Shown one piece after another: positions 41,702 to 49,427 of a stretch of DNA of 64,000 bases. The stretch is from JBEIFW01 sp046081125 (GTDB taxonomy: Bacteria > Actinomycetota > Acidimicrobiia > Acidimicrobiales > Ilumatobacteraceae), in contig JBJTVH010000007.1 in assembly GCA_046081125.1 (NCBI GenBank), positions 1 through 64,000 of the forward strand, read 5' to 3'. Position 1 is the stretch's first letter. Each line of letters opens with the position of its first letter. The notes beneath the pieces are model-generated. The model was not told the DNA's origin. It was given only the letters and a program-made list of their open reading frames with translations, and did not search any database. The translations under genes were made by a program, and so were the position numbers.

Positions 41702-43114
41702 GTGCGGCGCTTCGACATGGTGGTGATCGGCGGCGGCGCCGGCGGGCTGGTCGCCGCCAAGGAGGCCCGCCGCCGCAAGGCGAGCGTGGCGATCGTCCAG
41801 GACGGACCGATCGGCGGCGACTGCACGTTCACCGGTTGTATCCCGTCCAAGACGCTGCTCGCCGCTGCGGCCGCCGGGCAGGGGTTCGATCAGGCCATGG
41901 CGTCGGTGCGCGCCGCCGTGACCGCAATCGCCGCCACGGAGGATGCCGCTGCGCTCCGGCACGAGGGGATCGAGGTGATCCCCGGTCAGGGCCGGTTCAC
42001 GTCGCGCCGTGAGGTCACCGTCGACGGCGGCCTGCGCGTGCGCGCCCGGCGGTTCATCGTCGCCACCGGAGCTCGTCCCTACATCCCGGCGATCCCCGGG
42101 TTGGCCGACGCCGGCCCGCTCACGAGCGAGACCCTGTTCTCGCTCGATCACCGTCCCCGGTCGCTCGTCGTGCTCGGCGGTGGCCCCGTGGGCTGCGAGA
42201 TGGCGCAGGCGTTCGCCCGACTCGGTTGCACCGTGACCCTGTTGGAGGCCCGAACTCGCCTGCTCCCCCGTGACGAACCGGAGGCCGCAGCCGTCGTCGG
42301 CCGGGCGCTGGAGGCCGACGGGGTGCGCGTCCAGGTCTCGGCGCGGGTGCACCGCGTAGAGCGGCCGGGCGCAGATCGGATCGCCGTGCATCTCGACGAC
42401 GGCACGGTGCTCGAGTCGACCCACCTGCTCGTCGCGGTGGGACGGGCGCCAGCGGGTCGGGGCATCGGGCTCGAGGAACTCGGGGCCACCGTCGACGACG
42501 ACGGCGCCGTCGTGGTCGCCGACGACCTGTCGACCGGCGTGGCGGGAATCTGGGCTGTCGGCGACGTCACCGGGCGGTGGCAGTTCACCCATGTCGCCGG
42601 CCGCATGGGATGGCTCGCCGCGACCAACGCGCTGTCTCGGCTCGCACGGGTCCGGCCCTTCCGATTCGACACCACCGCCACACCGTGGGTGACGTTCACC
42701 GGTCCGGAGGTGGCCCACGTCGGGATGGGTCTCGCCGCAGCGGCGGCAGCGCACCCCGGTGCCCGGGTTGCGCACCTCCCGCTATCGCACGTGGACCGGG
42801 CGGTGACGAGTGGTGCCACCGACGGATTCGTGCGGTTGATCGCAGCACCGCGCCGGGGTTCGGGGCACCTCGGCGGCGGACGGCTGGTCGGTGCGACGAT
42901 CGTGGCACCGACCGCCGGCGAACTGATCCACGAAGCGGCGTTGGCGATCCAGACCCGGATGTTCGCCGGTCGCCTCGCCCAGACACCCCACGCCTACCCC
43001 TCCTGGTCGATGGCGGTGCAACAAGCCGCGCTGCAGTTCTTCGGCACGTCGGCCGGTCTGCGGGCCCGGCCGATCGAGGCCGTGCTGGCCGAACGCAGAT
43101 CGTCGGCGACGTAG
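41702..43114 (+). CDS. Pyridine nucleotide-disulfide oxidoreductase (MerA/Lpd-like)
   Basis: A 470-aa class I flavoprotein disulfide reductase. FAD motif MVVIGGGAGGLVAAKEA, redox-active C-x4-C in GGDCTFTGCIPSKTL, NAD(P)H motif VVLGGGPVGCEMAQAFARLG, second FAD segment GIWAVGDVTG, and a C-terminal dimerisation domain (VAPTAGELIHEAALAIQT). It is near mercuric reductases but lacks the extra C-terminal Cys pair and MerA N-domain, so the electron acceptor is unclear. GTG 41702 has AAAGG six bases before it; ATG 41672 is an alternative. A probable selenoprotein follows 16 bp later. Confidence 0.88.
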   Translation: MRRFDMVVIGGGAGGLVAAKEARRRKASVAIVQDGPIGGDCTFTGCIPSKTLLAAAAAGQGFDQAMASVRAAVTAIAATEDAAALRHEGIEVIPGQGRFTSRREVTVDGGLRVRARRFIVATGARPYIPAIPGLADAGPLTSETLFSLDHRPRSLVVLGGGPVGCEMAQAFARLGCTVTLLEARTRLLPRDEPEAAAVVGRALEADGVRVQVSARVHRVERPGADRIAVHLDDGTVLESTHLLVAVGRAPAGRGIGLEELGATVDDDGAVVVADDLSTGVAGIWAVGDVTGRWQFTHVAGRMGWLAATNALSRLARVRPFRFDTTATPWVTFTGPEVAHVGMGLAAAAAAHPGARVAHLPLSHVDRAVTSGATDGFVRLIAAPRRGSGHLGGGRLVGATIVAPTAGELIHEAALAIQTRMFAGRLAQTPHAYPSWSMAVQQAALQFFGTSAGLRARPIEAVLAERRSSAT

Positions 43115-43130
43115 GCCACGATGGCGGACG

Positions 43131-43655
43131 ATGACGCTCCGTCTCGGTGACCCGGTGCCCGATGTCGACCTGATCGATCACCGCGGTGCCGCCTGGCGCC
43201 TGAGCGAGCGCCGGGGGCGCCCGGTGGTGCTCGTGCTGCACCGGCACCTCGCCTGACTGCCCTGCCAGGAGCACGTGCTCGCCGTGCGCGAGCACCTCGA
43301 CCGCTTCGGCGACGCCGAGATCGTCGTCGTCACCTTCGCCGACCCGGACCGCCTCGCCGCGCACCGGGACCACCTCGGCGTGCCGTTCACGATCGTGACC
43401 GACCCGGCCCGCGCGCTCTACCGGCTGCTCGGCGCCGAGCGAGGAACCCGACGACAGGTGTGGTCGCCCGGCACGCTGCGGCGCTACGTGCGGCTCGTGC
43501 GCGCCGGCCGACGGTTGCGCCGCCCTACCGAGGACGTCTACCAACTCGGCGCCGACGCCGTCGTCGGTCGTGACGGCCGGCTGCGCTACCGGTCGCTGCC
43601 CTCGACCCCGGACGCTCGCCCCCCGGTCGAGGACCTGATCGCCGCGCTCGACTGA
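43131..43655 (+). CDS. Probable selenoprotein: AhpC/TSA thioredoxin-fold, U-x-x-C
   Basis: Read through one in-frame TGA (43254-43256) this is a 174-aa peroxiredoxin/thioredoxin-like protein: MTLRLGDPVPDVDLIDHRGA, VVLVLHRHLA-[TGA]-LPCQEHVLAVREHL, IVVVTFADPDRLAAHRDHLG, VPFTIVTDPARALYRLLGAE and a C-terminal LGADAVVGRDGRLRYRS. Homologs of this fold have C-x-x-C at this point, and the TGA falls on the first Cys, giving U-x-x-C. A perfect hairpin follows with its loop 26 nt after the TGA. Without Sec insertion the protein would stop at 41 aa, before the redox site. Downstream of a flavoprotein disulfide reductase. The 3' end overlaps the convergent radical SAM gene by 70 bp. A single sequencing error TGC/TGT to TGA is the alternative. 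Confidence 0.75.
43254..43256 (+). other. In-frame TGA, probable selenocysteine codon (Sec42)
   Basis: Occupies the first position of the would-be C-x-x-C redox motif (TGA-LPC) of the AhpC/TSA-like gene; coding character continues uninterrupted on both sides in the same frame. Confidence 0.7.
43275..43295 (+). promoter_or_regulatory. Candidate bacterial SECIS hairpin
   Basis: Perfect stem GTGCTCGC/GCGAGCAC around the loop CGTGC. The apical loop begins 26 nt after the TGA, inside the 16-37 nt range known for bacterial SECIS elements, and has G at its second position as the consensus asks. An adjacent palindrome GAGCACGTGCTC (43269-43280) could compete with it. Confidence 0.55.
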
Positions 43656-45064
43656 CGCCCGGCACCAGCCGAGCGGCGAACCGGCCACGGCAACCGGGTC
43701 GCAAGCACGCGGTTCTCCTCCGGATCGAGCACCGCGTGCTGCACGCATGCGGGAACGAGTCGATCGCGATCGGGATGCGCCATCGTGTACACGCACGCCT
43801 GCAGGCGCTCCTGGGCTTCCCGCACCTCGGGATCCTCGGACCGGACCCCTTGCGCGAGCAACTCCCACGCCGGTCCGACGACTGCGGCATCGATGAAGCG
43901 ATGCAGCACGAACGTCACCGGTCGGATTCCGTGCCGTAGGGCCCAAGGTCCACCAGCGCGACGGACGAACCGGCCGGCCCAGCGCACCGCCACGGCGACG
44001 AGCCCAGGCCGACGTAGCAGGAGGCGGACGATTCGAAACGCCTTCACCGTGCGGCGCGGCTCGGCGAGGTAGTTGCCGGGGAGGTGGCGCAGGTAGGCGT
44101 CGCGCGCTTCGAGATCCGCCGGGTCGTCATCCTCGAGGAGCGGCACGTACCGGTCGCCGACGAAGGCACCCCACGAGACCCGATTGCAGCGGAGGTCACC
44201 GAACTGCAGCACCCGATACGGCAACGACCGACCTACGCCGGCCTCGATCCTCGACCAGACGTCGTCGTCTCCGATCGAGCGGTATCCGTCTCTCCACCGC
44301 GCCGGGTTGCCGACGTAGGCGGCCGGCTGGAACGAGAACATGCGCCATCCATGGAGCCGGCACGAACGGACGACCGCCGAGATTTCGTCGAGATTCTCGG
44401 GCGTGACCGTCATCGTGTGGGCGAGGTAGGCGGTGATGCCGTACTCGGCTCGGAGGCGGTCGAACATGCGGACGAACCGCGCCCGGAACGGATCGAGCTC
44501 CGCCTCGCTCCCGGGCTTTGGCGCACCGCGGCGACCCGCCATGGTGGTGTCGATGTGCGCAGCGAAGGAGAGATGCCCGAACCGCGGCGACCCATCTGCG
44601 CGGAGCGCCACCGCGCGCAGGTACCCCTCGTCGAAATCGCCATGCGTCATGCTCATCGGATGACGACCGTGCGCCCGCATGACCTCTAGCGCAAGCGCGT
44701 GGTCCTCGGCGTCGAGCATCGACACCTCGCCGCCGATCAGCTGGGCGTAGGCCGCCGGGCCACGCCGCTGCCGAAGGTGCTCCATCTGGGCCATCACCTG
44801 CGCAACGGTGTGCGCACCGTCGGTGCGAACGCGGTTGGCGTCCGCCGAGTGATAGCAGGGCTTGCACGCGAAGTCGCACGCCGGGAACACCCCATGGGTG
44901 CCCTCGCACCCAGTCGAGCGGCGGCCGACGAGCTGACCGGCGGTCCTAGCCGTTTCCGGTAGCTCGGCCCACCGTCGAGCGGCAGCCGCCGCCGACGCGG
45001 CGTCGACGGGCCGGGTCCGCTCCTCCCACCGAAGCACGACAGCGGCGATGCCACGCGCTCCCAT
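43586..45064 (-). CDS. Radical SAM protein
   Basis: A 492-aa radical SAM enzyme. The [4Fe-4S] motif is C-x3-C-x2-C in PACDFACKPCYHSADANR, followed by the GGE-like YAQLIGGEVSMLDAED and a TIM-barrel core with AHTMTVTPENLDEISAVVRS. After about residue 330 there is an additional C-terminal region with LPGNYLAEPRRT and CVQHAVLDPEENRVLATRL. Substrate unknown. ATG 45064 has GAGGGGAG just before it. The last 23 codons are antisense to the selenoprotein gene and look random, so the original stop may have been lost. Confidence 0.88.
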   Translation of the reverse strand: MGARGIAAVVLRWEERTRPVDAASAAAAARRWAELPETARTAGQLVGRRSTGCEGTHGVFPACDFACKPCYHSADANRVRTDGAHTVAQVMAQMEHLRQRRGPAAYAQLIGGEVSMLDAEDHALALEVMRAHGRHPMSMTHGDFDEGYLRAVALRADGSPRFGHLSFAAHIDTTMAGRRGAPKPGSEAELDPFRARFVRMFDRLRAEYGITAYLAHTMTVTPENLDEISAVVRSCRLHGWRMFSFQPAAYVGNPARWRDGYRSIGDDDVWSRIEAGVGRSLPYRVLQFGDLRCNRVSWGAFVGDRYVPLLEDDDPADLEARDAYLRHLPGNYLAEPRRTVKAFRIVRLLLRRPGLVAVAVRWAGRFVRRAGGPWALRHGIRPVTFVLHRFIDAAVVGPAWELLAQGVRSEDPEVREAQERLQACVYTMAHPDRDRLVPACVQHAVLDPEENRVLATRLPWPVRRSAGAGRQSSAAIRSSTGGRASGVEGSDR

Positions 45065-45088
45065 CGATGCTCCCCTCGTAGTACGGAC

Positions 45089-45102
45089 CTCGGTCGACCG
45101 AG
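45089..45102. promoter_or_regulatory. Perfect 14-bp palindrome between divergent starts
   Basis: CTCGGTCGACCGAG lies between the radical SAM and HD-GYP genes, with TTGACC beside it on the minus strand. Could be an operator for the radical SAM gene; no regulator identified. Confidence 0.35.
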
Positions 45103-45129
45103 TGGTCAAGGTATCCGCAACCGGCTGGA

Positions 45130-46683
45130 GTGACGGCCCGACCGGGCGATCCCTCCGGCGTGGTGGGGTCGTCGTTTCCAGTCATTGCAGCGGTCACGAG
45201 CATCGGATGCACCGCGCTGTCGATCGTGGTCCTGGTCGCCGGGTGGAGACGCCGGCTGGCTGACGTCGCTCTGGCGGGCGGCGCGCTGACCGCCCTGTCC
45301 GTCCTCATGGCACGCCACGCCGTCAGCGGTGCCGGCTGGGTCACTGACCCCGAGCCCGCTTCGTTTGCCGGCGCGCTCGCCGGACCGGTCGCAACCGTGC
45401 TCGCACTCCCGCTGCTGTCCCGGGCCGCTTGGACGCATGCGCTGCTTGCACGGTGGCGGTCGTGGACAGCGACGGTCCTCGGCGCGGTCGCCGTGTTCGT
45501 GGTGGCCGTCGCCGGCCGGCTCGGTGCACCGTCGACCGGAGTACTCGTCGCTGCGACCGTGCTCGGCGCCATCGGTGCGGCCGTGCTCGTGCGTCGGCAG
45601 GTCTACCTCGCCGTGGTGTCACGCCGTCAATCGGGTCGTATCGCTGCGACGGGCACCGCTGCGTTCATGGCGTCAACCCTCATCGGGCCGTGGCTGACCC
45701 CCGGTTCGAATCCCGCGTGGGCGGTCCTGGCCGTCGACAACCTGGCGCTCCTCGCCGCTGCGACGGCGATGGTCGTCGGGTACCGCACCGGACGCCCGGT
45801 CGCTGCGGTGATCGCGCCGGTCGTCGCCCACGATCCGCTCGCTGCCTTGGACCTCGGCCTGGCCCCGGAGGTGGTGGCCTTCGTCGGGGCGCTCGGACGC
45901 AAGGACCGCATCACCCGCGATCACGTGGTGCGGACCTCCCGTCTCGCCCTGCTCGCCGCAGCCGAGGCCGGACTCCCGGCCCGCAAGGTACGCAGCGTTG
46001 CCGTCGGGGCGCTGCTCCACGACATCGGCAAACTCGTCGTCCCGAGCGAGATCCTCGGCAAGCCCGCTGGCCTCACCGACGAGGAATTCGCCGTCATCCG
46101 CACCCACCCCGAGCAGGGCGAGCGGCTCCTGGATGCCGCACCGAGTCTTGCGGACGCTGCCCGGTTCGTCCGCTGGCACCACGAGCGGTACGACGGACGG
46201 GGCTACCCCGACAAGCTCGCCCACCCCAAGCTCCCGCTCGAGGTGGCGATCGTCAGCGCATCGGATGCATGGGATGCGATGACCAACACCCGCCAATACC
46301 GGACGGGCATGAGCATCGAGCGAGCGACGGACATCTTGCGCGCTGGCGCGGGGAGCCAGTGGCACCCGACCGCCGTGGAGGCCGTGTTGCGCGCGGCAGC
46401 GCGACTCCCGCGGTTGCCGAAGGCGCCGTCCGGCACCGATGACAGCCCCGGCGTCGACTGCGGTACGGACCATGGAATCCCGACAGAACGTCACCCGCAA
46501 CACCGATCACCCATTGCCAGTCCGAATCGGTCGTCCACCGACGGCGCTCCGCACGAGCGCAGCGATGCAGTGGGGCCAAGCCCTCGGCAGCAGGGGTTCG
46601 GCGACCTGCAGGGCGTGGAGCCGTCCGATGTCACCCGCGACGGCATCGTCGAGCGCCCGTTCGGAAGCGTGACTTCGGCGTAG
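45130..46683 (+). CDS. Membrane protein with HD-GYP phosphodiesterase domain
   Basis: A 517-aa protein with six to seven membrane helices in the first 225 residues, an HD-GYP domain about residues 245-415, and an unstructured C-tail. The catalytic residues are HDIGK (in LLHDIGKLVVPSEI), the second HH in WHHERYDGRGYPD, and Asp in SASDAWDAMTN. HD-GYP domains break down c-di-GMP. GTG 45130 start. Together with the GAF-GGDEF-EAL gene it gives two c-di-GMP enzymes in the window. Confidence 0.85.
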   Translation: MTARPGDPSGVVGSSFPVIAAVTSIGCTALSIVVLVAGWRRRLADVALAGGALTALSVLMARHAVSGAGWVTDPEPASFAGALAGPVATVLALPLLSRAAWTHALLARWRSWTATVLGAVAVFVVAVAGRLGAPSTGVLVAATVLGAIGAAVLVRRQVYLAVVSRRQSGRIAATGTAAFMASTLIGPWLTPGSNPAWAVLAVDNLALLAAATAMVVGYRTGRPVAAVIAPVVAHDPLAALDLGLAPEVVAFVGALGRKDRITRDHVVRTSRLALLAAAEAGLPARKVRSVAVGALLHDIGKLVVPSEILGKPAGLTDEEFAVIRTHPEQGERLLDAAPSLADAARFVRWHHERYDGRGYPDKLAHPKLPLEVAIVSASDAWDAMTNTRQYRTGMSIERATDILRAGAGSQWHPTAVEAVLRAAARLPRLPKAPSGTDDSPGVDCGTDHGIPTERHPQHRSPIASPNRSSTDGAPHERSDAVGPSPRQQGFGDLQGVEPSDVTRDGIVERPFGSVTSA

Positions 46684-46780
46684 AAGGCGGTCAGCCCAGC
46701 GACGTCCTGTGGGTCACCCGTGTCGGGCCCTGCGGCCGTACCGCAGCCGAACCGATGCGCCTGCCATCCCGTGCAGGGCG

Positions 46781-47569
46781 ATGCGTCGGATCGTGCGGGT
46801 CGTCGTAGCTCACCTCGTGGGCATCCCCGCGCTCGGGCCCGCGATCGAGGCGATCGTCGAGGAGTTCCGTGGCCGGCTGTTCCGCATCGAGTTGCCCGAT
46901 GTGCTCGCCGTCTTCGGGTCGACCGAGGCCGGCGTCGGGATCCTGCGCACGCCAGACACCCCGGCCGGCTCGCTGGGGCGGGCCGCCGACGACGACACGG
47001 TCGTGATGGACCCCGCCACCGCGCTCGAATGCCGGCGTGCCCGCTTCGACGACGGCGGCCGGCTGCTCAACGCCGAGGAGGCGATCGGGGAGTTCGTCAA
47101 CAAAGTCGGCCTCGCCGCGTTCGAGGGCTGCTACGACAACGACGACGCCAACGCCGAGCGGTCCCGCAACGGCTGGTACTGGTCGGGCGATCTCGGTTAC
47201 CGGGACGAGCACGGGTTCTTCTACTTCGACGGCCGCGGGTACGACTGGCTGCGCGTCGACGGCGAGAACTTCTCCGCGGCGCCGGTCGAGCGCATCGTGC
47301 TGCGCCACCCGCCGGTCCGGTTTGCTGCGGTGTACGCCGTGCCGGACCCGAACACCGGTGATCAGTTGATGCTGGCGGTCGAACTCGTCGACGGCGCGAC
47401 GTTCGAGCCGGAGGCGTTCGCCGCGTTCGTCGATGCCCAGCTTCACGGCGGCCGATGCCGCCGAGCTCGCCGACCGGTTCGCGCAGGCCGGCCGCGCCGC
47501 GATGGCGCCCCGGCCGGCATTGCGCGCGTGATGTCTCGGCGGCGACGACCGCTCATTCGCCCGGGCTGA
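46781..47569 (+). pseudogene. C-terminal remnant of a FadD-type acyl-CoA synthetase
   Basis: Only the C-terminal half of an AMP-forming acyl-CoA synthetase remains: VFGSTEAGV, the GWYWSGDLGYRDEHGFFYFDG block, WLRVDGENFSAAPVERIVL and the AVYAVPDPNTGDQLMLAVEL block. The first 270 or so residues with the AMP-binding P-loop are gone, and after EAFAAFVDAQ the frame runs into unrelated sequence, losing the catalytic C-terminal lysine. The pattern resembles FadD17-like enzymes. Not functional as an acyl-CoA synthetase. Confidence 0.72.
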
Positions 47570-48257
47570 CCAGTCCGGTCTCGTACCCGATGACGACGAG
47601 TTGTGCCCGGTCCCTCGCCTGCAGCTTGCCGAGGATGTGACTGACGTGCGTTTTCGCGGTGAGTGGCGACATGAACAGCGACGCACCGATCTCGGCGTTG
47701 GTCTTGCCCCGTGCGACTTCGGCGAGCACCTCACGCTCGCGGTCGCTGAGCACGTCGAGCGGCCCGGATCCGCTCGGACGGCCGGCGGGCGGTCGCTGCA
47801 CGAGGTCGGCGATCAGCCGCCTCGTCATCGACGGCGCGATGAGCATGTCGCCCTCGACGACGGCGGTGATCGCCTCGAGCAGCAGCCGCGGCGGGGTGTC
47901 CTTGAGCAGGAAGCCGGACGCACCGGCCCGGAGCGCTTCGTACACGTACTCGTCGAGCGCGAAGGTGGTGAGCACCAACACCTTGGTGGCCTGCAGCCGG
48001 TCGTCGCCACAGATCGTGCGTGTGGCATCGAGCCCGTCCATCCGGGGCATGCGGATGTCCATCAGGACCACATCGGGGCGGGTCCGACGGGCCTCGGCGA
48101 TCGCCTGGACACCGTCGCCCGCCTCACCGACGACCTCAATCCCGGGTTCGTTGGCGAGCAGCGCGGCGAACCCGCGGCGAACCAGTTCCTGGTCGTCGGC
48201 CAGCAGCACCCGAATGTCTCGCCCCGCGGCGCCGGGCACGGCGATCTCCGGGGTCAC
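47553..48257 (-). CDS. NarL/FixJ-type response regulator
   Basis: A 234-aa regulator. Receiver domain with the acidic DDQELVRRG, the phosphorylation site Asp in VVLMDIRMPRMDG and the Lys in GFLLKDTPPR; a LuxR-type HTH at the C-terminus (LSDREREVLAEVARGKTN). GTG 48257 overlaps the kinase stop (GTGA). The target is probably the adjacent ABC operon, which precedes both genes on the same strand. Confidence 0.95.
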   Translation of the reverse strand: MTPEIAVPGAAGRDIRVLLADDQELVRRGFAALLANEPGIEVVGEAGDGVQAIAEARRTRPDVVLMDIRMPRMDGLDATRTICGDDRLQATKVLVLTTFALDEYVYEALRAGASGFLLKDTPPRLLLEAITAVVEGDMLIAPSMTRRLIADLVQRPPAGRPSGSGPLDVLSDREREVLAEVARGKTNAEIGASLFMSPLTAKTHVSHILGKLQARDRAQLVVIGYETGLVSPGE

Positions 48258-49426
48258 GTTCGGCTCCCGTCGGCGAGGTGGTATGGCACGAACGCCTGCA
48301 CGGCGAAGCCGCCGTCGCTCGTGGGCCCTGCCTGGATCGTGCCGCCGAGCAGTTCGGCCCGCTCGCGGATCGCGATCAGCCCGATGCCGGTGCTCGGTGC
48401 CGCGGCGGGGGCGACGGCCGGCGCGCCGTTGGAGACGGTGACGTGCACGCCGCCGTCGACATGACGGAGCCGGACCGCAGTCGGGACGTCACCGGCATGC
48501 CGGGCCACGTTGACGAGGCACTCGTGGACGATCCGATGGACCGTGACGACCGTGCGCTCCGCCACGTCGGCAGGATACGAGCCGTCCTCGACGACCTCGA
48601 TCCTCGTCGCGCCTGCGGCTGCGACGGCGACGACGTCGGGCAGTCCGGCCGGATCCGCCGGTACCGGGCGCAGCGGGGCGAGCTCGTCGGATCGCAGCAG
48701 CCCGAGGAGCGACCGGAGTTCGTCGAGGGAACGGCGCCCGGCGTCGTTGATCTCCTCGAGCGCGGATCGGGCAGCGGCGGGATCCCGCTCGAAGACGTGC
48801 GCAGCGATTCCGGCCTGCACCGTGATCGCCGAGAGCGAATGGGCGACGATGTCGTGCAGATCGTGGGCGATCCGGAGTCGCTCGGCCTGGAGCCGCTCGG
48901 CCACCTGACGCTCCACGGCGTCGGCCCGACGCCGGAGATTGGCGCGTCGGGCGTCGGCCGCCGCGATCGGGAGCAGCAGCACGGCGGTGTCGGTCGTCCA
49001 TTCGAACCAAAACGCCTCGTCGCCGACCCAGGCGCCGAGTCCGGCGACGACGACGGCCACGAGCGAGCCGAACCAGATCGCGGATCGCTGGTCGCTCCGG
49101 CGGACCATGCCGAACAGCGCCACGGCGAGCAGCGGGCGCAGCGCAACCGGGCTCGAGGTGGTCGCCAGCGTGACGACGTCGAGCACCCCGATCGCCACGA
49201 CGGCGAGCCTCCCGAACCGGCGGGCGGCGGCGAGCAGCGCCACCGCGACGGCGACGAACCCGATCCCTCGGAGTCGCCAGTCGGCGTCGACGTCGGCGTC
49301 GATCGCCATCACCCCGATCGACACGACCGCCGCCGCCACGAGTACGGCGAGGTCCGCTCGACCGATCCGGTCGCCCGTGTTCGTCACGGGATGATCATGC
49401 TTCCCGGTTTCGCCCAACGCCCGCAT
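48254..49426 (-). CDS. NarX/DesK-type sensor histidine kinase
   Basis: A 390-aa membrane histidine kinase of the HisKA_3 type. About five membrane helices up to residue 155; the dimerisation helix with phospho-His in RIAHDLHDIVAHSLSAITVQ; a degenerate HATPase with HRIVHECLVNVARHAGD (N-box) and GIGLIAIRERAELLGG (G-box). ATG 49426 begins one base after the permease stop. Pairs with the response regulator. Confidence 0.93.
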   Translation of the reverse strand: MRALGETGKHDHPVTNTGDRIGRADLAVLVAAAVVSIGVMAIDADVDADWRLRGIGFVAVAVALLAAARRFGRLAVVAIGVLDVVTLATTSSPVALRPLLAVALFGMVRRSDQRSAIWFGSLVAVVVAGLGAWVGDEAFWFEWTTDTAVLLLPIAAADARRANLRRRADAVERQVAERLQAERLRIAHDLHDIVAHSLSAITVQAGIAAHVFERDPAAARSALEEINDAGRRSLDELRSLLGLLRSDELAPLRPVPADPAGLPDVVAVAAAGATRIEVVEDGSYPADVAERTVVTVHRIVHECLVNVARHAGDVPTAVRLRHVDGGVHVTVSNGAPAVAPAAAPSTGIGLIAIRERAELLGGTIQAGPTSDGGFAVQAFVPYHLADGSRT

Positions 49427-49427
49427 C

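Noticed and set aside
43121..43150. Upstream ATG at 43121 as the start of the selenoprotein
   Set aside because: It is in another frame and meets TGA after nine codons.
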